Assembly: GCA_963748095.1 (NCBI GenBank)
Contig: CAVVIO010000101.1
Location: 1 to 45,992 of the forward strand
Direction of reading: 5' to 3'
Length of the DNA stretch: 45,992 bases
From: CAVVIO01 sp963748095
GTDB taxonomy: Bacteria > Bacteroidota > Bacteroidia > Bacteroidales > UBA10428
In this document: in pieces, positions 36,272 to 45,992 of the stretch
Layout of the letters: each line of letters starts with the position of its first letter
How positions within the stretch are numbered: the first letter of the stretch is position 1
Notes under the pieces: model-generated
The model's database searches: none
Told to the model about the DNA's origin: nothing
The model's input: the letters and a program-made list of their open reading frames with translations, nothing else
Translations under genes and position numbers: made by a program

Positions 36272-39053
36272 TTATTCCTTTTTCTGTTCTTGATCTTTTC
36301 CCGGGCTTGTCGCGCTGTCTGTGCTCATTTCAGATAATATCGCTTTCATCTGCTGCAGTTCTTTGCCATAGCCGGCCCAGTCATCTTGCTTCAGGTATTC
36401 AACCGCTTTGTTATAATGAGCAAGGGCTTCTTTGGCTTTGGCCGATGACTGGAATGAATTCGCAGCGCTTCCCATGGTTGCTATTTCCGGCTGTATTCTG
36501 GTGGAGTCTTGTAGTCCGGAAGGGTTAAAGATCGCTTGTAACGCTTCATCCAGTGTTTGCCGCATTTCAATCTGGTCTTTATAAATAACAATAACACGTT
36601 TCAGTTCGGGTATTTGTCCCTCTTGCGATTGCAGGTACACCGGTTCCACATAAATGAATGATTTGCTGATGGGGATGACAAGCTGGTTCCCTTTAAAAAC
36701 ATGCGAACCATGTTGTCCCCAAAGGGTAAGCTCCGCGGAAATATCCGGCTTCTGATTGATCCTTCCTTCGATCTGCACGGGCCCGTATACAAGTTTATCT
36801 TTGGGAAGCGTGTAAACGATCAGTTCTCCGTAATTGGGAACATCGCAGCGGGCGCACATCCAGGCAATCATGTTATCTTTTTTGGAGGGCGTAAGCGGCA
36901 GCATGAGAATATACTCTTCGTCCGATGTCCCTGGCAGGCGCATGATGATGTAATAGGGGAACATCTTCGTCTCCATGCTGTCATTTCCGCTGGCATTAGG
37001 CACTTCCCAGTAATCTTCCTGGTTGTAAAACACCTTCGGGTCGGTCATGTGATAGACATTATACATCTTCGTTTGTATGTTAAACAGATCGGTAGGATAG
37101 CGGATGTGTGCCTTCAGGAAATCCGGCATCTCGCTGAAAGGTTTGAAAAGTTTGGGATATATCTTTTGCAATGTCTCCACAATCGGGTCATCGGGGTTGA
37201 TCACATAATAGGAAACATCCCCACTGTATGCATTGATGACGACTTTCACGGAATTGTTGATGTAATTGAAGCTTCTTCCGTCCCGGCCTTCCGAGAAAGG
37301 CTCAGAATAGGGAAACATGTTGCTGATGGTGTAGGCATCGTGTATCCAGTACAGTTGCCCGTCTTCTCCAACAACTAAATAAGGCTGACTGTCATAAGAA
37401 AGAAAAGGTGCGATGGTTTTATCACGCATTTCAATATTTCTGTAGAACATGATGCGGCTTTGCGGGGTAAGATAACCGGTAAGCAGAATTTTCAGATCGG
37501 AAAATTTCCAGGCATAAACGATACGCCTGAACAGGTTGGAAATACGAACACCTCCGTCACCTTTATAGTCGGTATACACATTATTGGCCCCTTTGGGATA
37601 ATCAAATTCTTTGGCTTTGGTATTTACCAATACGTATTGATTGGTTTCTTCTCCGTAATAGATGGCCATTTGTTTTAAGCTAAGCGGGGTTGTGGTGGTC
37701 GGCGGAATGTCTTTCATGATAAATTCGGGCATGCCGTCCTCCGTAATTTTATTAACAGGATTCATGACCACTCCATAGCCATGGGTATAGATCAAATGCT
37801 CGTTCACCCAGGTCTGGGCACGGGCCGGTATTTGCGAAACCGGCAACTCCCTCCCGGCCAGCGCCACTTCCGTGTATTTATCAAAATGGTAACGGTCTAC
37901 CTGCACGCTGTTAAAGTCGTAATACAGACGGATCTCCTGCAATTGCTTGTAGGTTTGTATCAGCGGCCGGCGGTCCCACAGACGGATGTTTTCAATGGTG
38001 CTGTGGTTTTCCTTTATATCCTGGTATGTCAGCGACTGATCTACCGGAAAAGGTTCGACCCTGACTTTGTTGAGCCCGTATGCCTGCCCTTGTAAATTTG
38101 ATGTTATTCTGGATGTAAGGCGTTTCCTTGCTCAGTTCTGTGGGTTTCACCTCGTACTGTTCCACAAAATTGGGATATATCCAAACGAAACCCACTAATA
38201 TGACCAGCCAGGCCCCGGCGGCATAAAACAGGACTTTGTATTTTTTTATAAGCGGCATTAAAAACAAAAGAATAGTGAGCACCACACTCATCCCGAAAAT
38301 AGCCCAGCCAGCGGGTATCTGTGCATGCACCGTCATGTAGGAAGGTCCGTAGGCAGGCCCTTGTGAAGAGTACAGGTTCTCGTAAAGCTTCAGAAAACAG
38401 GATGCTGAAATGCCCAGCATAAAAAAACCGATCAGCCCGATCAGATGATTTTTTACCCGTCCGGAAATATTGAATTTATTGCCTACAGAGCTAATGGCGC
38501 TGTCCACGTAATAAGAAAACAGAACACCGACAGCTGTAATGACAACTATATAGAGATACTGGCTAACCACATACTGGTATACCGGAAGTTTGAACACGTA
38601 AAAACCTGCGTCTTTGCCAAAAACAGGCTCTTTGATGCCAAAGGAAGAAGCATGGATGAACTGTAAAAAATCGTTCCAGTGAGCCACTGCCGAAGAACTC
38701 ATGATGATACTGAAGAACAATGTAATTGCTCCCCATAGCCAGAAGACTGATTTCCCATTATAAAAGGGCAGAATAAGCGCCCGCGGATCCTCTTCGCGCA
38801 GGGGGATACTGTTGCGGCTGGCATTGCCATTTTTATAAGCCCGGTGGATGTGCAGGCTGAAAAACAGGGCAAAGGCAAGAAAGAACACGATAAAGGAAGT
38901 TACCTGTGCAGTAAGCATGGTATTGAACACTGAGCCATAGTGCATGTTATTAAACCAAAGCCAATTTCCGTAGTAATTTATGAACAGTTTTAGTAAATAG
39001 AAAGCCACTAAAATAGCTACAATGATGATGATGATCTTTTTATTTTTTTTCAT
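36272..39053 (-). CDS. UPF0182 (COG1615) family membrane protein (one frameshift)
   Basis: About 920 residues when joined, as expected for UPF0182. The N-terminal third has about seven membrane helices (IIIIIVAILVAFYLLKLF, SFIVFFLAFALFFSL, FFMLGISASCFLKLYE). The C-terminal two thirds are soluble (DYKGDGGVRISNLFRRI, YSEPFSEGRDGRSFNYINNSVKV, LPGTSDEEYILMLPLTPSKKDNM). One extra G at about 38085-38092 (AGGGCAGG) breaks the frame. Ribosome binding site AGGAGA precedes the ATG. Function is unknown. Confidence 0.88.
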
Positions 39054-39428
39054 TGGATTCTCCTGTTATGATAAAAAATTAAAATAAAAAATACACATTG
39101 CGGTTAAATGAATATCAATGTGAAATTATACATTATTTTACAATTCTTCCCTGAATTAGCGGACTTAATATGAAATTGACAGTTGGGTTAGCGGGGTTGC
39201 GACATGATTCATTGAATAGACTCTATTGACACAGATTATTTTACACTCTCGTGATTTATTACCGAAACATCTCAATACGATACAGACTTGTTCCAAAGCG
39301 GTGTTATTTTTGTTTCCCCTCCTGTAGAAACGCGATAGGTGTAGATACACGATTAATCGCGCCTCTACATATATCCAAATCTACATTCCGTTTTAAACCT
39401 AGGGTTGCATTATCTTTTATAATCCTTT
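39054..39428. other. intergenic region with REP-like palindrome
   Basis: AT-rich, contains a degenerate REP at 39341-39368 (arms GTAGATACACGATT and AATCGCGCCTCTAC) lying downstream of the RAYT gene. No gene seen. Confidence 0.5.
39341..39368. repeat. REP palindrome, degenerate copy
   Basis: 28 bases, three differences from the perfect palindrome at 39712-39739. It lies 60 bases downstream of the RAYT stop, the expected REP position. Confidence 0.7.
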
Positions 39429-40076
39429 TTACATAAACCGGGGATTTAATTCGTCTTTGATCCAGTTCCTGGGATTTTCTTTAATATAAATCCTGATATT
39501 ATTTAATGCTTTACTGTCCTGTATTATGCTATCATGAAACCGGGATTGCCAGCAAAAATCAGGATTGAATTTTCTAGCTTCAAATGTTAATCTCCCTTTA
39601 TACCAACGAATCGCACGAGACAAATTATCATGTAACATGGGATTTTTAATTCCTGTAATGCCCCCTTTTTGTGTTTCTTTATTCACATTTAATTCATCGT
39701 CCGTGGTTATTGTAGAGACGCGATTAATCGCGTCTCTACTGTCGCGCGATTCTTCATCCCTTTTTAAATCAGACGACGAATTATTCTTCTGATAATCCCC
39801 CGTTTTGATAATTTTCAATATCCCGTGAATATGATTCGGCATCACAATATATTCATCTAATTCAATAAAATGAAATTTATTTGGGATATCAGACCAGATA
39901 TGATCTGCAATTGAACCCGTTTCTGAAAATTTTATTTCATTATCTTCAATGTCTCCAAAATAACATTCTCTACCCCCTGTGCATATTGTAATGTAATATA
40001 ACCCATCCCATCCATAATCCCAATTCTTCAATCTGGCCGATTCTATTCTGTATGTATCTTTATATTTATCCTTCAA
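39429..40076 (-). CDS. RAYT (REP-associated tyrosine transposase)
   Basis: 215 residues, Y1-transposase family. It has the N-terminal GLYYITICTGG motif, the HUH motif in MPNHIHGI, WYKGRLTFEARKFNPDFCWQSRFHDSII and IKENPRNW with the catalytic Tyr region (RIYIKENPRNW). An insertion of about 25 residues (DSRDAINRVSTITT) after the HUH motif comes from an in-frame REP palindrome. Truncated relatives lie at 30518-31162. RAYTs mobilise or maintain REP palindromes. Confidence 0.88.
   Translation of the reverse strand: MKDKYKDTYRIESARLKNWDYGWDGLYYITICTGGRECYFGDIEDNEIKFSETGSIADHIWSDIPNKFHFIELDEYIVMPNHIHGILKIIKTGDYQKNNSSSDLKRDEESRDSRDAINRVSTITTDDELNVNKETQKGGITGIKNPMLHDNLSRAIRWYKGRLTFEARKFNPDFCWQSRFHDSIIQDSKALNNIRIYIKENPRNWIKDELNPRFM
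39712..39739. repeat. perfect 28-bp REP palindrome inside the RAYT gene
   Basis: Arms GTAGAGACGCGATT and its exact complement meet at the centre. It encodes in frame the peptide RDAINRVSTI of the RAYT. A diverged copy is at 39341-39368. Confidence 0.85.
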
Positions 40077-40244
40077 CTGAATAATTATTTTATGTATAAC
40101 TTTTTAAGGTAATTGGCTAACGTTGCGAATAGCTTTGTGGGTATATTCGGGAAAATTCACTATCATGGAACATAAGACTTAATTAGTATTAATACCTTTA
40201 AAATTGGCACTTCCACCCCCCATAAAATTTATAAGGTGCTGGCC

Positions 40245-40769
40245 TCATTTTTTTAATTCAATCTGTTTAGTTTTCGATAAAGTGGCTAACGTTTCTCCAA
40301 GACCATATTCAGAAGTATCTGTTGAAGTGCTTGAAACAACAAGTCTCTGAGATTCTTTATCCTTGAATTGTAACTCTAAAAAATAAGATCTGATCCCAAA
40401 CTTATTTTTCTGAAAGAATATGTCACGCATATGTGTTTTTATAGTAAATCCTTTTATTGAGTTAAAATCCCAATTTTCTGAGAAATCTCCTATTTTTTTT
40501 GTTATTCCACTTTCATTAAAACTGATCGTACCTATTTGTTTCAAGTTGTTAATCAAAATCAAAGAATATCCAATTACAATCATTATTAATCCTATATAAA
40601 CTATCCAAAAGATAGTGCCTAGCTGGTAATGAAAAATTTTATTAATTATAGCTATAACAAAACCAGCCAATGGAAGAAGTATCAAAATAAACCTAAAGTT
40701 TAATGTATTCCTTTTACCTAAATTTTTTGCGTTATTATCTTTCGCTGAAAAAATCTTAAATGTGCTCAT
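40245..40769 (-). CDS. membrane protein of unknown function
   Basis: 174 residues. Two transmembrane helices at about 27-45 and 54-73 (FILILLPLAGFVIAIINKIF, FWIVYIGLIMIVIGYSLIL) are followed by a soluble, beta-rich domain of about 100 residues (TISFNESGITKKIGDFSENWDF, SYFLELQFKDKESQRLV) similar in outline to PH-like domains. Not otherwise recognised. Confidence 0.55.
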   Translation of the reverse strand: MSTFKIFSAKDNNAKNLGKRNTLNFRFILILLPLAGFVIAIINKIFHYQLGTIFWIVYIGLIMIVIGYSLILINNLKQIGTISFNESGITKKIGDFSENWDFNSIKGFTIKTHMRDIFFQKNKFGIRSYFLELQFKDKESQRLVVSSTSTDTSEYGLGETLATLSKTKQIELKK

Positions 40770-41141
40770 GTTTCTCTTTTATTATAGCAGCCAATGTATG
40801 TGCAAGTTCAATTATTGAAATCTAATTACCTTAATTCGTTCACCTGGTATAGAACGATGTTACTGATGGAATAATTCATCTTTCTATTTTTTTATATTTT
40901 CGTGCCTTTCACAAACTTCCTGCTACCGTTCATGAACTAAATGTAAAAGTTATTCCTGTGAAAAGCAAATTTACAGGGGTAACAATGTAATCAGGATGAA
41001 AGTGTGACAAAGTTTCTTCTGTAGCAATTGAAGAGTTATGGCAGGCAGACAAGCTGTTTTTAAAATGATTCAGGCAGAAGATGTATTGGTTTTTAGGGCA
41101 CAAGACAAAGTCTTGCACCATGGTAAGTCAAGGTGACTTAA
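40770..41141. other. intergenic region with repeat remnants
   Basis: Holds dispersed-repeat copy C (40935-41090) and a degenerate REP-like hairpin at 41097-41130 (AGGGCACAAGACAAAGTCTTG). No gene seen. Confidence 0.45.
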
Positions 41142-41903
41142 TTACCCTAACTTTCGATATTCCAAATACAAAATAAATATCATTAAAATATACAAGGGTA
41201 TATTCATCCAGCAACCAATTACATTTAAAGTTCCAATGGGTAGAATAAAAAACGGAGCAATTAAAAGCTGTAAAATTCCGGCGCTTTTATAAAGGGTCAA
41301 CAAACTGGTTTTTGTTTTCAGTAATCCAATACCAAAAAATATACAATTAATTCCCAGTATGCTAAGGATAATCTGATTAATATAACCCCCGGCATTTATA
41401 TTCATTGCACCTGTAACTATTGCAGAGATAAAATAAATTGGACCGACTATCATAAAAAAAGAGGAAGCAAATTTAAGTAGCTTGCTTTCATAATATTTTC
41501 CAATCATATAAAATCCATAATAAAAAAACACATTGGTTATTACATTAATAATTGAGTATATCCAAACATGCGAATTATAGATTTTATACCTGGGAATTAA
41601 CGGAGCATAAAAAAACCAATCAACCAGGTATATTATTCCTACGATCATGGTAATTAATAATAGTATTCGAAAGCCTTCTGAATTACCGGATCCAGTCTGA
41701 TCATTTCCATTCAACTCATGAGGATTCAATTCAAGTGCCTCAGCAATTAATTTAAGGGTTGAAGTTCTGGGAAATACTTCACCTGATTCAATTCTTTGAA
41801 TTGTACGAATATCAATATTGGATGATTCCGATAACTCTTTTTGGGTTATTCCCTTTTGATTTCGGATTTCATTGATTTTTTTACCTAATTCCGGTTGTTT
41901 CAT
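41142..41903 (-). CDS. XRE-family DNA-binding protein with membrane domain
   Basis: 253 residues. Residues 7-62 are a helix-turn-helix (INEIRNQKGITQKELSESS, IDIRTIQRIESGEVFPRTSTLKLIAEALEL). The C-terminal 170 residues hold about five transmembrane helices (ILLLITMIVGIIYLVDWFF, VFFYYGFYMIGKYY and others). It is a membrane-bound regulator; the stimulus is unknown. Confidence 0.85.
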   Translation of the reverse strand: MKQPELGKKINEIRNQKGITQKELSESSNIDIRTIQRIESGEVFPRTSTLKLIAEALELNPHELNGNDQTGSGNSEGFRILLLITMIVGIIYLVDWFFYAPLIPRYKIYNSHVWIYSIINVITNVFFYYGFYMIGKYYESKLLKFASSFFMIVGPIYFISAIVTGAMNINAGGYINQIILSILGINCIFFGIGLLKTKTSLLTLYKSAGILQLLIAPFFILPIGTLNVIGCWMNIPLYILMIFILYLEYRKLG

Positions 41904-41970
41904 AATTTTTATAAATTATTATCTCAAAAGTACCAGAATGAAATTTTAAACCCAAACCATTACCGGTTAT

Positions 41971-41992
41971 TTTATACGGCATTTATACGGCA
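41971..41992. promoter_or_regulatory. tandem 11-bp direct repeat TTTATACGGCA, candidate operator of the XRE regulator
   Basis: Two exact adjacent copies, spaced one helical turn, 68 bases before the regulator's ATG. The setting suits autoregulation. Confidence 0.45.
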
Positions 41993-42267
41993 TTTGACAT
42001 CGATTTAATTATTAACATAAATGACAATCTATGGCAATTAAGCTTTTATGGCTGTTAACATGCACACACTATTCCTGAAATTTCGGTATGTTGTTTTTAT
42101 TTCTTTTATAGCACAAATTGATTATAGTTGTAACTTCCTGATGTACCTGTTTCCTTTCTTACTCCAATTTCCAGCTACCATTCAGGAACAAAATGTAAAA
42201 AGATAATCCGGTAAAAAGTAAACTTTTAGAAGGTGACAAAGTTTCTTTATAATGCACATCAATCCCT
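41993..42267. other. intergenic region with dispersed-repeat copy D
   Basis: Copy D of the repeat lies at about 42187-42250. The rest is AT-rich without visible genes or hairpins. Confidence 0.4.
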
Positions 42268-44686
42268 TTACTTTTCAGTTTTAATATTTACAACCGCATC
42301 GGGTAATCCTGATGAGCTTGCCGTAAGCAGAATATCACCGGCGTCGCGGGTACTTTTAATTACAACCAGAGCTCGTCCATGCCAGGCTTTTCGTGATTTA
42401 CCCTGATATGGATCGGGGTCTTTCATATCGGCCATTATCCACCCCGGCAATAACTCCGGGGCCACTTACGGCAAACTGAAGCCGGTTGGAAGCATCGGGG
42501 CATATATTCCCGTCCTTGTCGGTTATTTCAACCGTAACGTATGACAGGTCCTGCCCGTTGGCCGAAATGTTGGTTCGATCAGCTATTAATTTTATTGCAG
42601 CCGGTTTACCGGCAGTTTTTAAGACGGCCGATTCCAGTTCTTTGTTATCGTTCACACCAACAGTCTTTAACAAACCTGGAGCATACGGCAGTGTAAATGT
42701 CGCTTTAAATTGCTGTTCTTTGGTTGTTGACTGCTCTCCAATAAGCTTGTTATTCAGGTAAAGCCGGACAGCAGGATATTTCGAATACACTTCCACCTGT
42801 ATGTCTTTCCCTTCGTGCCCTGGCCAGGTCCAGCTTTCCCATGTTGGCCATACAGCCCAGGCGGTTAAGGTGATTTTCCCATTATCCGGGTCAGGCTCCC
42901 TCACTGCCATATAAAGTTTTTCTGTGTTATTCCATAAAATATTGCGGTAGTGGGAAATGGGTTTTCTCCAGCCGGTCAGATCAATGTCCCCGCAATATGA
43001 ACCGTGCCAGGGAAATAAATTAGTGGTATCCCATGATTCGCCTTCCGGTTCACCCGGGTAGTAGTAACGACCAATACCGGATTCGCCCAGATAATCCATC
43101 GCCGTCCAGACAAAATCACCGATAATATAAGGATGGTCCTGTACCATACTCCAGCTATCAAAAGCATCCTTCGGGTACGATTCCGTCTGGACGATGATCC
43201 GTGACGGAACCCGTTTATGATCGGAAGGTGCACGGAATAACTGGTAATTATAGCCACAGACATCATGCACTGCCATCAGCGTATCGAATCTTTCCCAACC
43301 CTGTCCCCAGGTGGTCATGGCAGAGGTTACCGGTCGTGTCGGGTCCATTTTGTGTACACTTGCCACAAGCATCTTTGCTGTTTCAAGGGCTTTCGGTTCT
43401 GTCCTTTCGATAATTTCATTACCGGTGCTCCACATAATAACGGATGGATGGTTGCGGTCACGCATCACCATGGCTGCCAGATCACGCTGCCACCACTTAT
43501 CAAAGTAGAGGGAATAATCGTAAGGATTCTTTCCTGTCCGCCAGCCATCGAACGCTTCGTCAATCACCATTATCCCCAGCCGGTCGCAGGCATCCAGGAA
43601 AGCTTCCGAAGGAGGATTATGGGAAGTCCGTACCGCGTTAAAGCCGGCGGATTTCAACAATTCCACCCTCCGTTCCTCAGCCCTGTCGTATGCAGCTGCA
43701 CCGAGGCACCCATTATCATGATGCATACAACCGCCATCCAGTTCCACGGTTTTACCATTCAGCTGAAATCCGTTCTCAGCACTGAACTTTATGGAACGGA
43801 TGCCAAAGGTGTTAGCGGTTTTATCAATTGTTTTATTACCCTGTATTATTTTAATGTGTGCCTGGTAAAGATTGGGGGTTTTCGTTGTCCAAAGCAGCGG
43901 ATTATTTACGGTTACGGTTTGGGTAACTTCCTTTTCACTGTTTGCCGGCAGTTCAACATTCACTTCATTATTGCCTGCGTTTTTACTGTTCTTATCCGTA
44001 AGCTGTGTCGATAATACAATACTTTGCGGCTTATCCGTTTCATTCTTTACCAGCATTTTTAACTGTACGGTAGCTTTTCCCGGGCTAATATCAGGAGTTG
44101 TTATTACCGTCCCCCACTGTGCTATATGAACCGGACCGGTCACCTGCAGCCACACATGCCGGTAAATGCCGGAACCACTGTACCAGCGGCAGTTTAACTG
44201 TTGGGAATTATCTACACGTACTGCCATGACATTTTCTTTATCATATTGCAGATACGGAGAAAGATCATAGTAAAACGAAGTATACCCGTACGGATGCACC
44301 CCCAGTGATTTTCCGTTGATAAACACTTCGGCATTCATGTAAACACCTCCGAAATAAACGGAAACGCGTTTCCCCTGCCAGGAAGAAGGAATATTGAATG
44401 TTTTTCGGTACCACCCAATACCTGCGGGGAAGAAACCGCCGGGTTCTCCTGTCGGATTCTTTTTATCTATCTTGCCTTCTATGCTCCAGTCGTGCGGAAG
44501 GTTAAGGTTCTGCCAGTCGTTATCGTTAAAATTAACGGTACTTGCTTCCGGGTGATCCCCCAGCGCGAATTTCCAGTTGTAATCGAACAGTTGTTTCCGC
44601 TCTGTTTTTTCCTGCTTATGAGTACAACCCCAGCTAAAAATTATAGTAAGCAAAAATGCTGTAGCAATGAATTTTGTATAGTTCAT
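42268..44686 (-). CDS. GH2 beta-galactosidase-like lipoprotein (one frameshift)
   Basis: About 806 residues from ATG 44686. The N-terminus IATAFLLTIIFSWGC is a lipoprotein signal (lipobox ending in Cys). Domains: GH2 sugar-binding (LPHDWSIEGK, GGFFPAGIGWYRKTF, VYFGGVYMNAEVFINGKSLG), immunoglobulin-like, then TIM barrel with VRTSHNPPSEAFLDACDRLG, the acid/base NE pair at residues 423-424 (STGNEI) and probable nucleophile Glu502 (VQTES). A C-terminal Big-type domain follows. One extra C at about 42429-42433 separates the last 65 residues. It probably releases galactosyl units from oligosaccharides at the cell envelope. Confidence 0.9.
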
Positions 44687-45024
44687 ATGCGATATTTTTA
44701 ATTCAATAAATGAGAAATACAACCGACAGACCCAACCAATATAGCGGTTTTTTCGGAAAAAACAAAACGGATGTTTTTGGTGGTGACAATGTAAACAAAT
44801 TAACAGGATAATAAAGTTTCGTCTGTAGCAACTGAAGGGATGTGGCAGTCATGCTAATCCTTAAGATGATCCGGGCTGGAAAAATAAAGCAGCAGGTGAG
44901 ATACCGGTTAAGGCCAAGTGTATAAACGAACAGTTGAGATGATTTTACTTTGAATTTTAGGAATTTACAGAACTGTTTTTTATCTTACAATTAAAAAAGT
45001 TAAGTTAAACAAGACTATTATATC
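44687..45024. other. intergenic region with dispersed-repeat remnant E
   Basis: At 44783-44860 the text GACAATGTAAACAAATT and AAAGTTTCGTCTGTAGCAACTG resembles part of copy C. No gene seen. Confidence 0.4.
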
Positions 45025-45807
45025 ATGGTTAAGAAAAACAATGAGGATGAAAAGGACAAATTGCGTTTCGAAAACGAACTGAAGAAATTAAAATTGTCGA
45101 TTGAGAAAGGCGCTGTATTTTCAAATCCCTCAGGTAATAACAATTTATCTCCTGAAATTGAAAATGAATTTCTGAAACATATCGAGGCTTTTGAGAATGC
45201 TTATGAAAATGCAGATCTGATATCAGTATATGATTTTATCGGAAGGCCGGAATATGTTAAAGATGAAGACGTACCGGATCATAGGATTTCAGATGCCCTG
45301 GAAAATATGATGAATGTGCTGTGTGAAAATGAAATTGCACTCGATACTCTTTGTGAGGTAGATGATCGCACTTTGTACAAATTCATTACCGAAGAATTAT
45401 TTCTGCACAAGATTGATAATATCAGAATTAAAGGAATGATAACTCATTTTACTTATGAAGAGTTTCACCCCAACCACGATTACGATATCCGAGAATATTG
45501 TACAGATTTTATCCAATCATTTCTCAATAAGGACCAGGATTACGCCACACATCTTACCAGTGAGGCTGAAAATGACAAATACCTGCTGAGTTTCAGGGAT
45601 TCCTTTAAATCACTTACTTTAAAACATTTCGACATCATTTCTATCACTTTCGATGAAAAAAATGCCAGTGTTCGATTCAACATAAATTTCACAGGCGTTA
45701 TTGAAGAAAGTCATGAAACCCTGGATATTTCCGGAGAAGGCAATATTGAACTTTTGCATATGTATGATTTTTGGTATATCGATAAGGTTCAATTTCCGAG
45801 AAACTAA
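45025..45807 (+). CDS. hypothetical protein
   Basis: 260 residues, acidic, soluble, without signal peptide or membrane segments. Lys/Glu-rich N-terminus (DEKDKLRFENELKKLKLSIEKG), then NANHFTYEEFHPNHDYDIRE-like region (HFTYEEFHPNHDYDIREYC) and a beta-rich end (ISGEGNIELLHMYDFWYIDKVQF). Not recognised. Confidence 0.6.
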   Translation: MVKKNNEDEKDKLRFENELKKLKLSIEKGAVFSNPSGNNNLSPEIENEFLKHIEAFENAYENADLISVYDFIGRPEYVKDEDVPDHRISDALENMMNVLCENEIALDTLCEVDDRTLYKFITEELFLHKIDNIRIKGMITHFTYEEFHPNHDYDIREYCTDFIQSFLNKDQDYATHLTSEAENDKYLLSFRDSFKSLTLKHFDIISITFDEKNASVRFNINFTGVIEESHETLDISGEGNIELLHMYDFWYIDKVQFPRN

Positions 45808-45920
45808 ACAATTTTATTTTCACCAGATTATTAAAGGAATTTATTATTTATGTTGAAAGAAAATATTTTCTTTTGACTGTATATATTATATACATAAAAC
45901 ATACTATATCTATAAATTAA

Positions 45921-45946
45921 AAAAGGGGAATATTCCTTCCCCTTTT
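45921..45946 (-). terminator. rho-independent terminator of the tRNA gene
   Basis: Perfect ten-base stem AAAAGGGGAA / TTCCCCTTTT with a six-base loop (TATTCC), followed on the minus strand by a T run. It lies just after the tRNA 3' end. Confidence 0.85.
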
Positions 45947-45947
45947 G

Positions 45948-45992
45948 TAGCGAGAGAGGGACTTGAACCCTCGACCTCATGATTATGAATCA
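45948..45992 (-). tRNA. tRNA-Met (CAT anticodon), 3' part
   Basis: On the minus strand: anticodon loop TTCATAA with CAT, stem TCATG, variable loop AGGTC, T arm GAGGG-TTCAAGT-CCCTC, acceptor TCTCGCT and discriminator A; CCA is not encoded. The 5' half is beyond the right edge. Elongator against initiator or Ile2 cannot be told without the D-arm. Confidence 0.9.

Overview
The window looks like a chromosomal contig from a member of the Bacteroidota, probably Bacteroidales/Marinilabiliales-like. The evidence is low-GC, AT-rich intergenic DNA, many genes without a Shine-Dalgarno sequence, lipoproteins and outer-membrane barrels of Bacteroidota style, a TPR-CHAT protein beside an ECF-type sigma/anti-sigma pair, DUF1338, a fused CitD-CitE, and REP/RAYT elements. 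Many genes carry single-base indels (about 6949 bp of clear cases listed below), mostly one extra base. This suggests a contig with residual long-read errors, but the RloB-like gene also has an in-frame nonsense codon and is probably truly decayed.

Layout. 1-1165: end of an exopolysaccharide locus (tail of a Wzc-like kinase; YdcF-like protein with an inserted carbohydrate-binding-like module). 1178-5246 (minus): a PP2A-like phosphatase and a three-gene NEW3/ABC-2 export operon with unusually strong ribosome binding sites. 5641-10872: a 1215-residue TPR-CHAT protein convergent with a sigma factor/anti-sigma pair. 10996-14706 (plus): a run of barrel-like envelope proteins, two lipoproteins and a membrane protein. 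14792-29495: a catabolic island. 29649-31200: HepT/MntA pair, REP-like hairpins and RAYT remnants. 31380-31850: a striking AT-rich array phased at about 20.6 bp, followed by a compositionally distinct gene. 32873-34926: decayed AbiL-like (ATPase + RloB) defence operon behind a perfect palindromic operator. 35488-36077: DUF433/DUF5615 pair. 36272-39053: UPF0182 membrane protein. 39429-40076: intact RAYT. 40245-41903: membrane protein and XRE-type membrane regulator. 42268-44686: GH2 beta-galactosidase-like lipoprotein. 45025-45807: hypothetical. 45948-45992: 3' part of a tRNA-Met with its terminator.

The most interesting system is the island at 14.8-29.5 kb. It encodes a lysine 6-dehydrogenase-like protein, a citrate-lyase-type CitDE fusion and CitF, an isocitrate/homoisocitrate dehydrogenase-family enzyme, an HD-domain protein, two different aconitase/LeuCD-family hydratases (one split, one fused), an antiquitin-like aminoadipate-semialdehyde dehydrogenase, a saccharopine dehydrogenase, and close by a DUF1338 protein of the HglS (2-oxoadipate dioxygenase) family. 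Homocitrate synthase and the LysW/LysX carrier genes are absent. I infer lysine catabolism to 2-oxoadipate, followed by reversal of the alpha-aminoadipate pathway: reductive carboxylation to homoisocitrate, isomerisation through homoaconitate to homocitrate, and cleavage by a homocitrate lyase to acetate plus 2-oxoglutarate. HglS would be an alternative O2-dependent outlet. This is a hypothesis from gene content; substrate specificities are not shown by the sequence.
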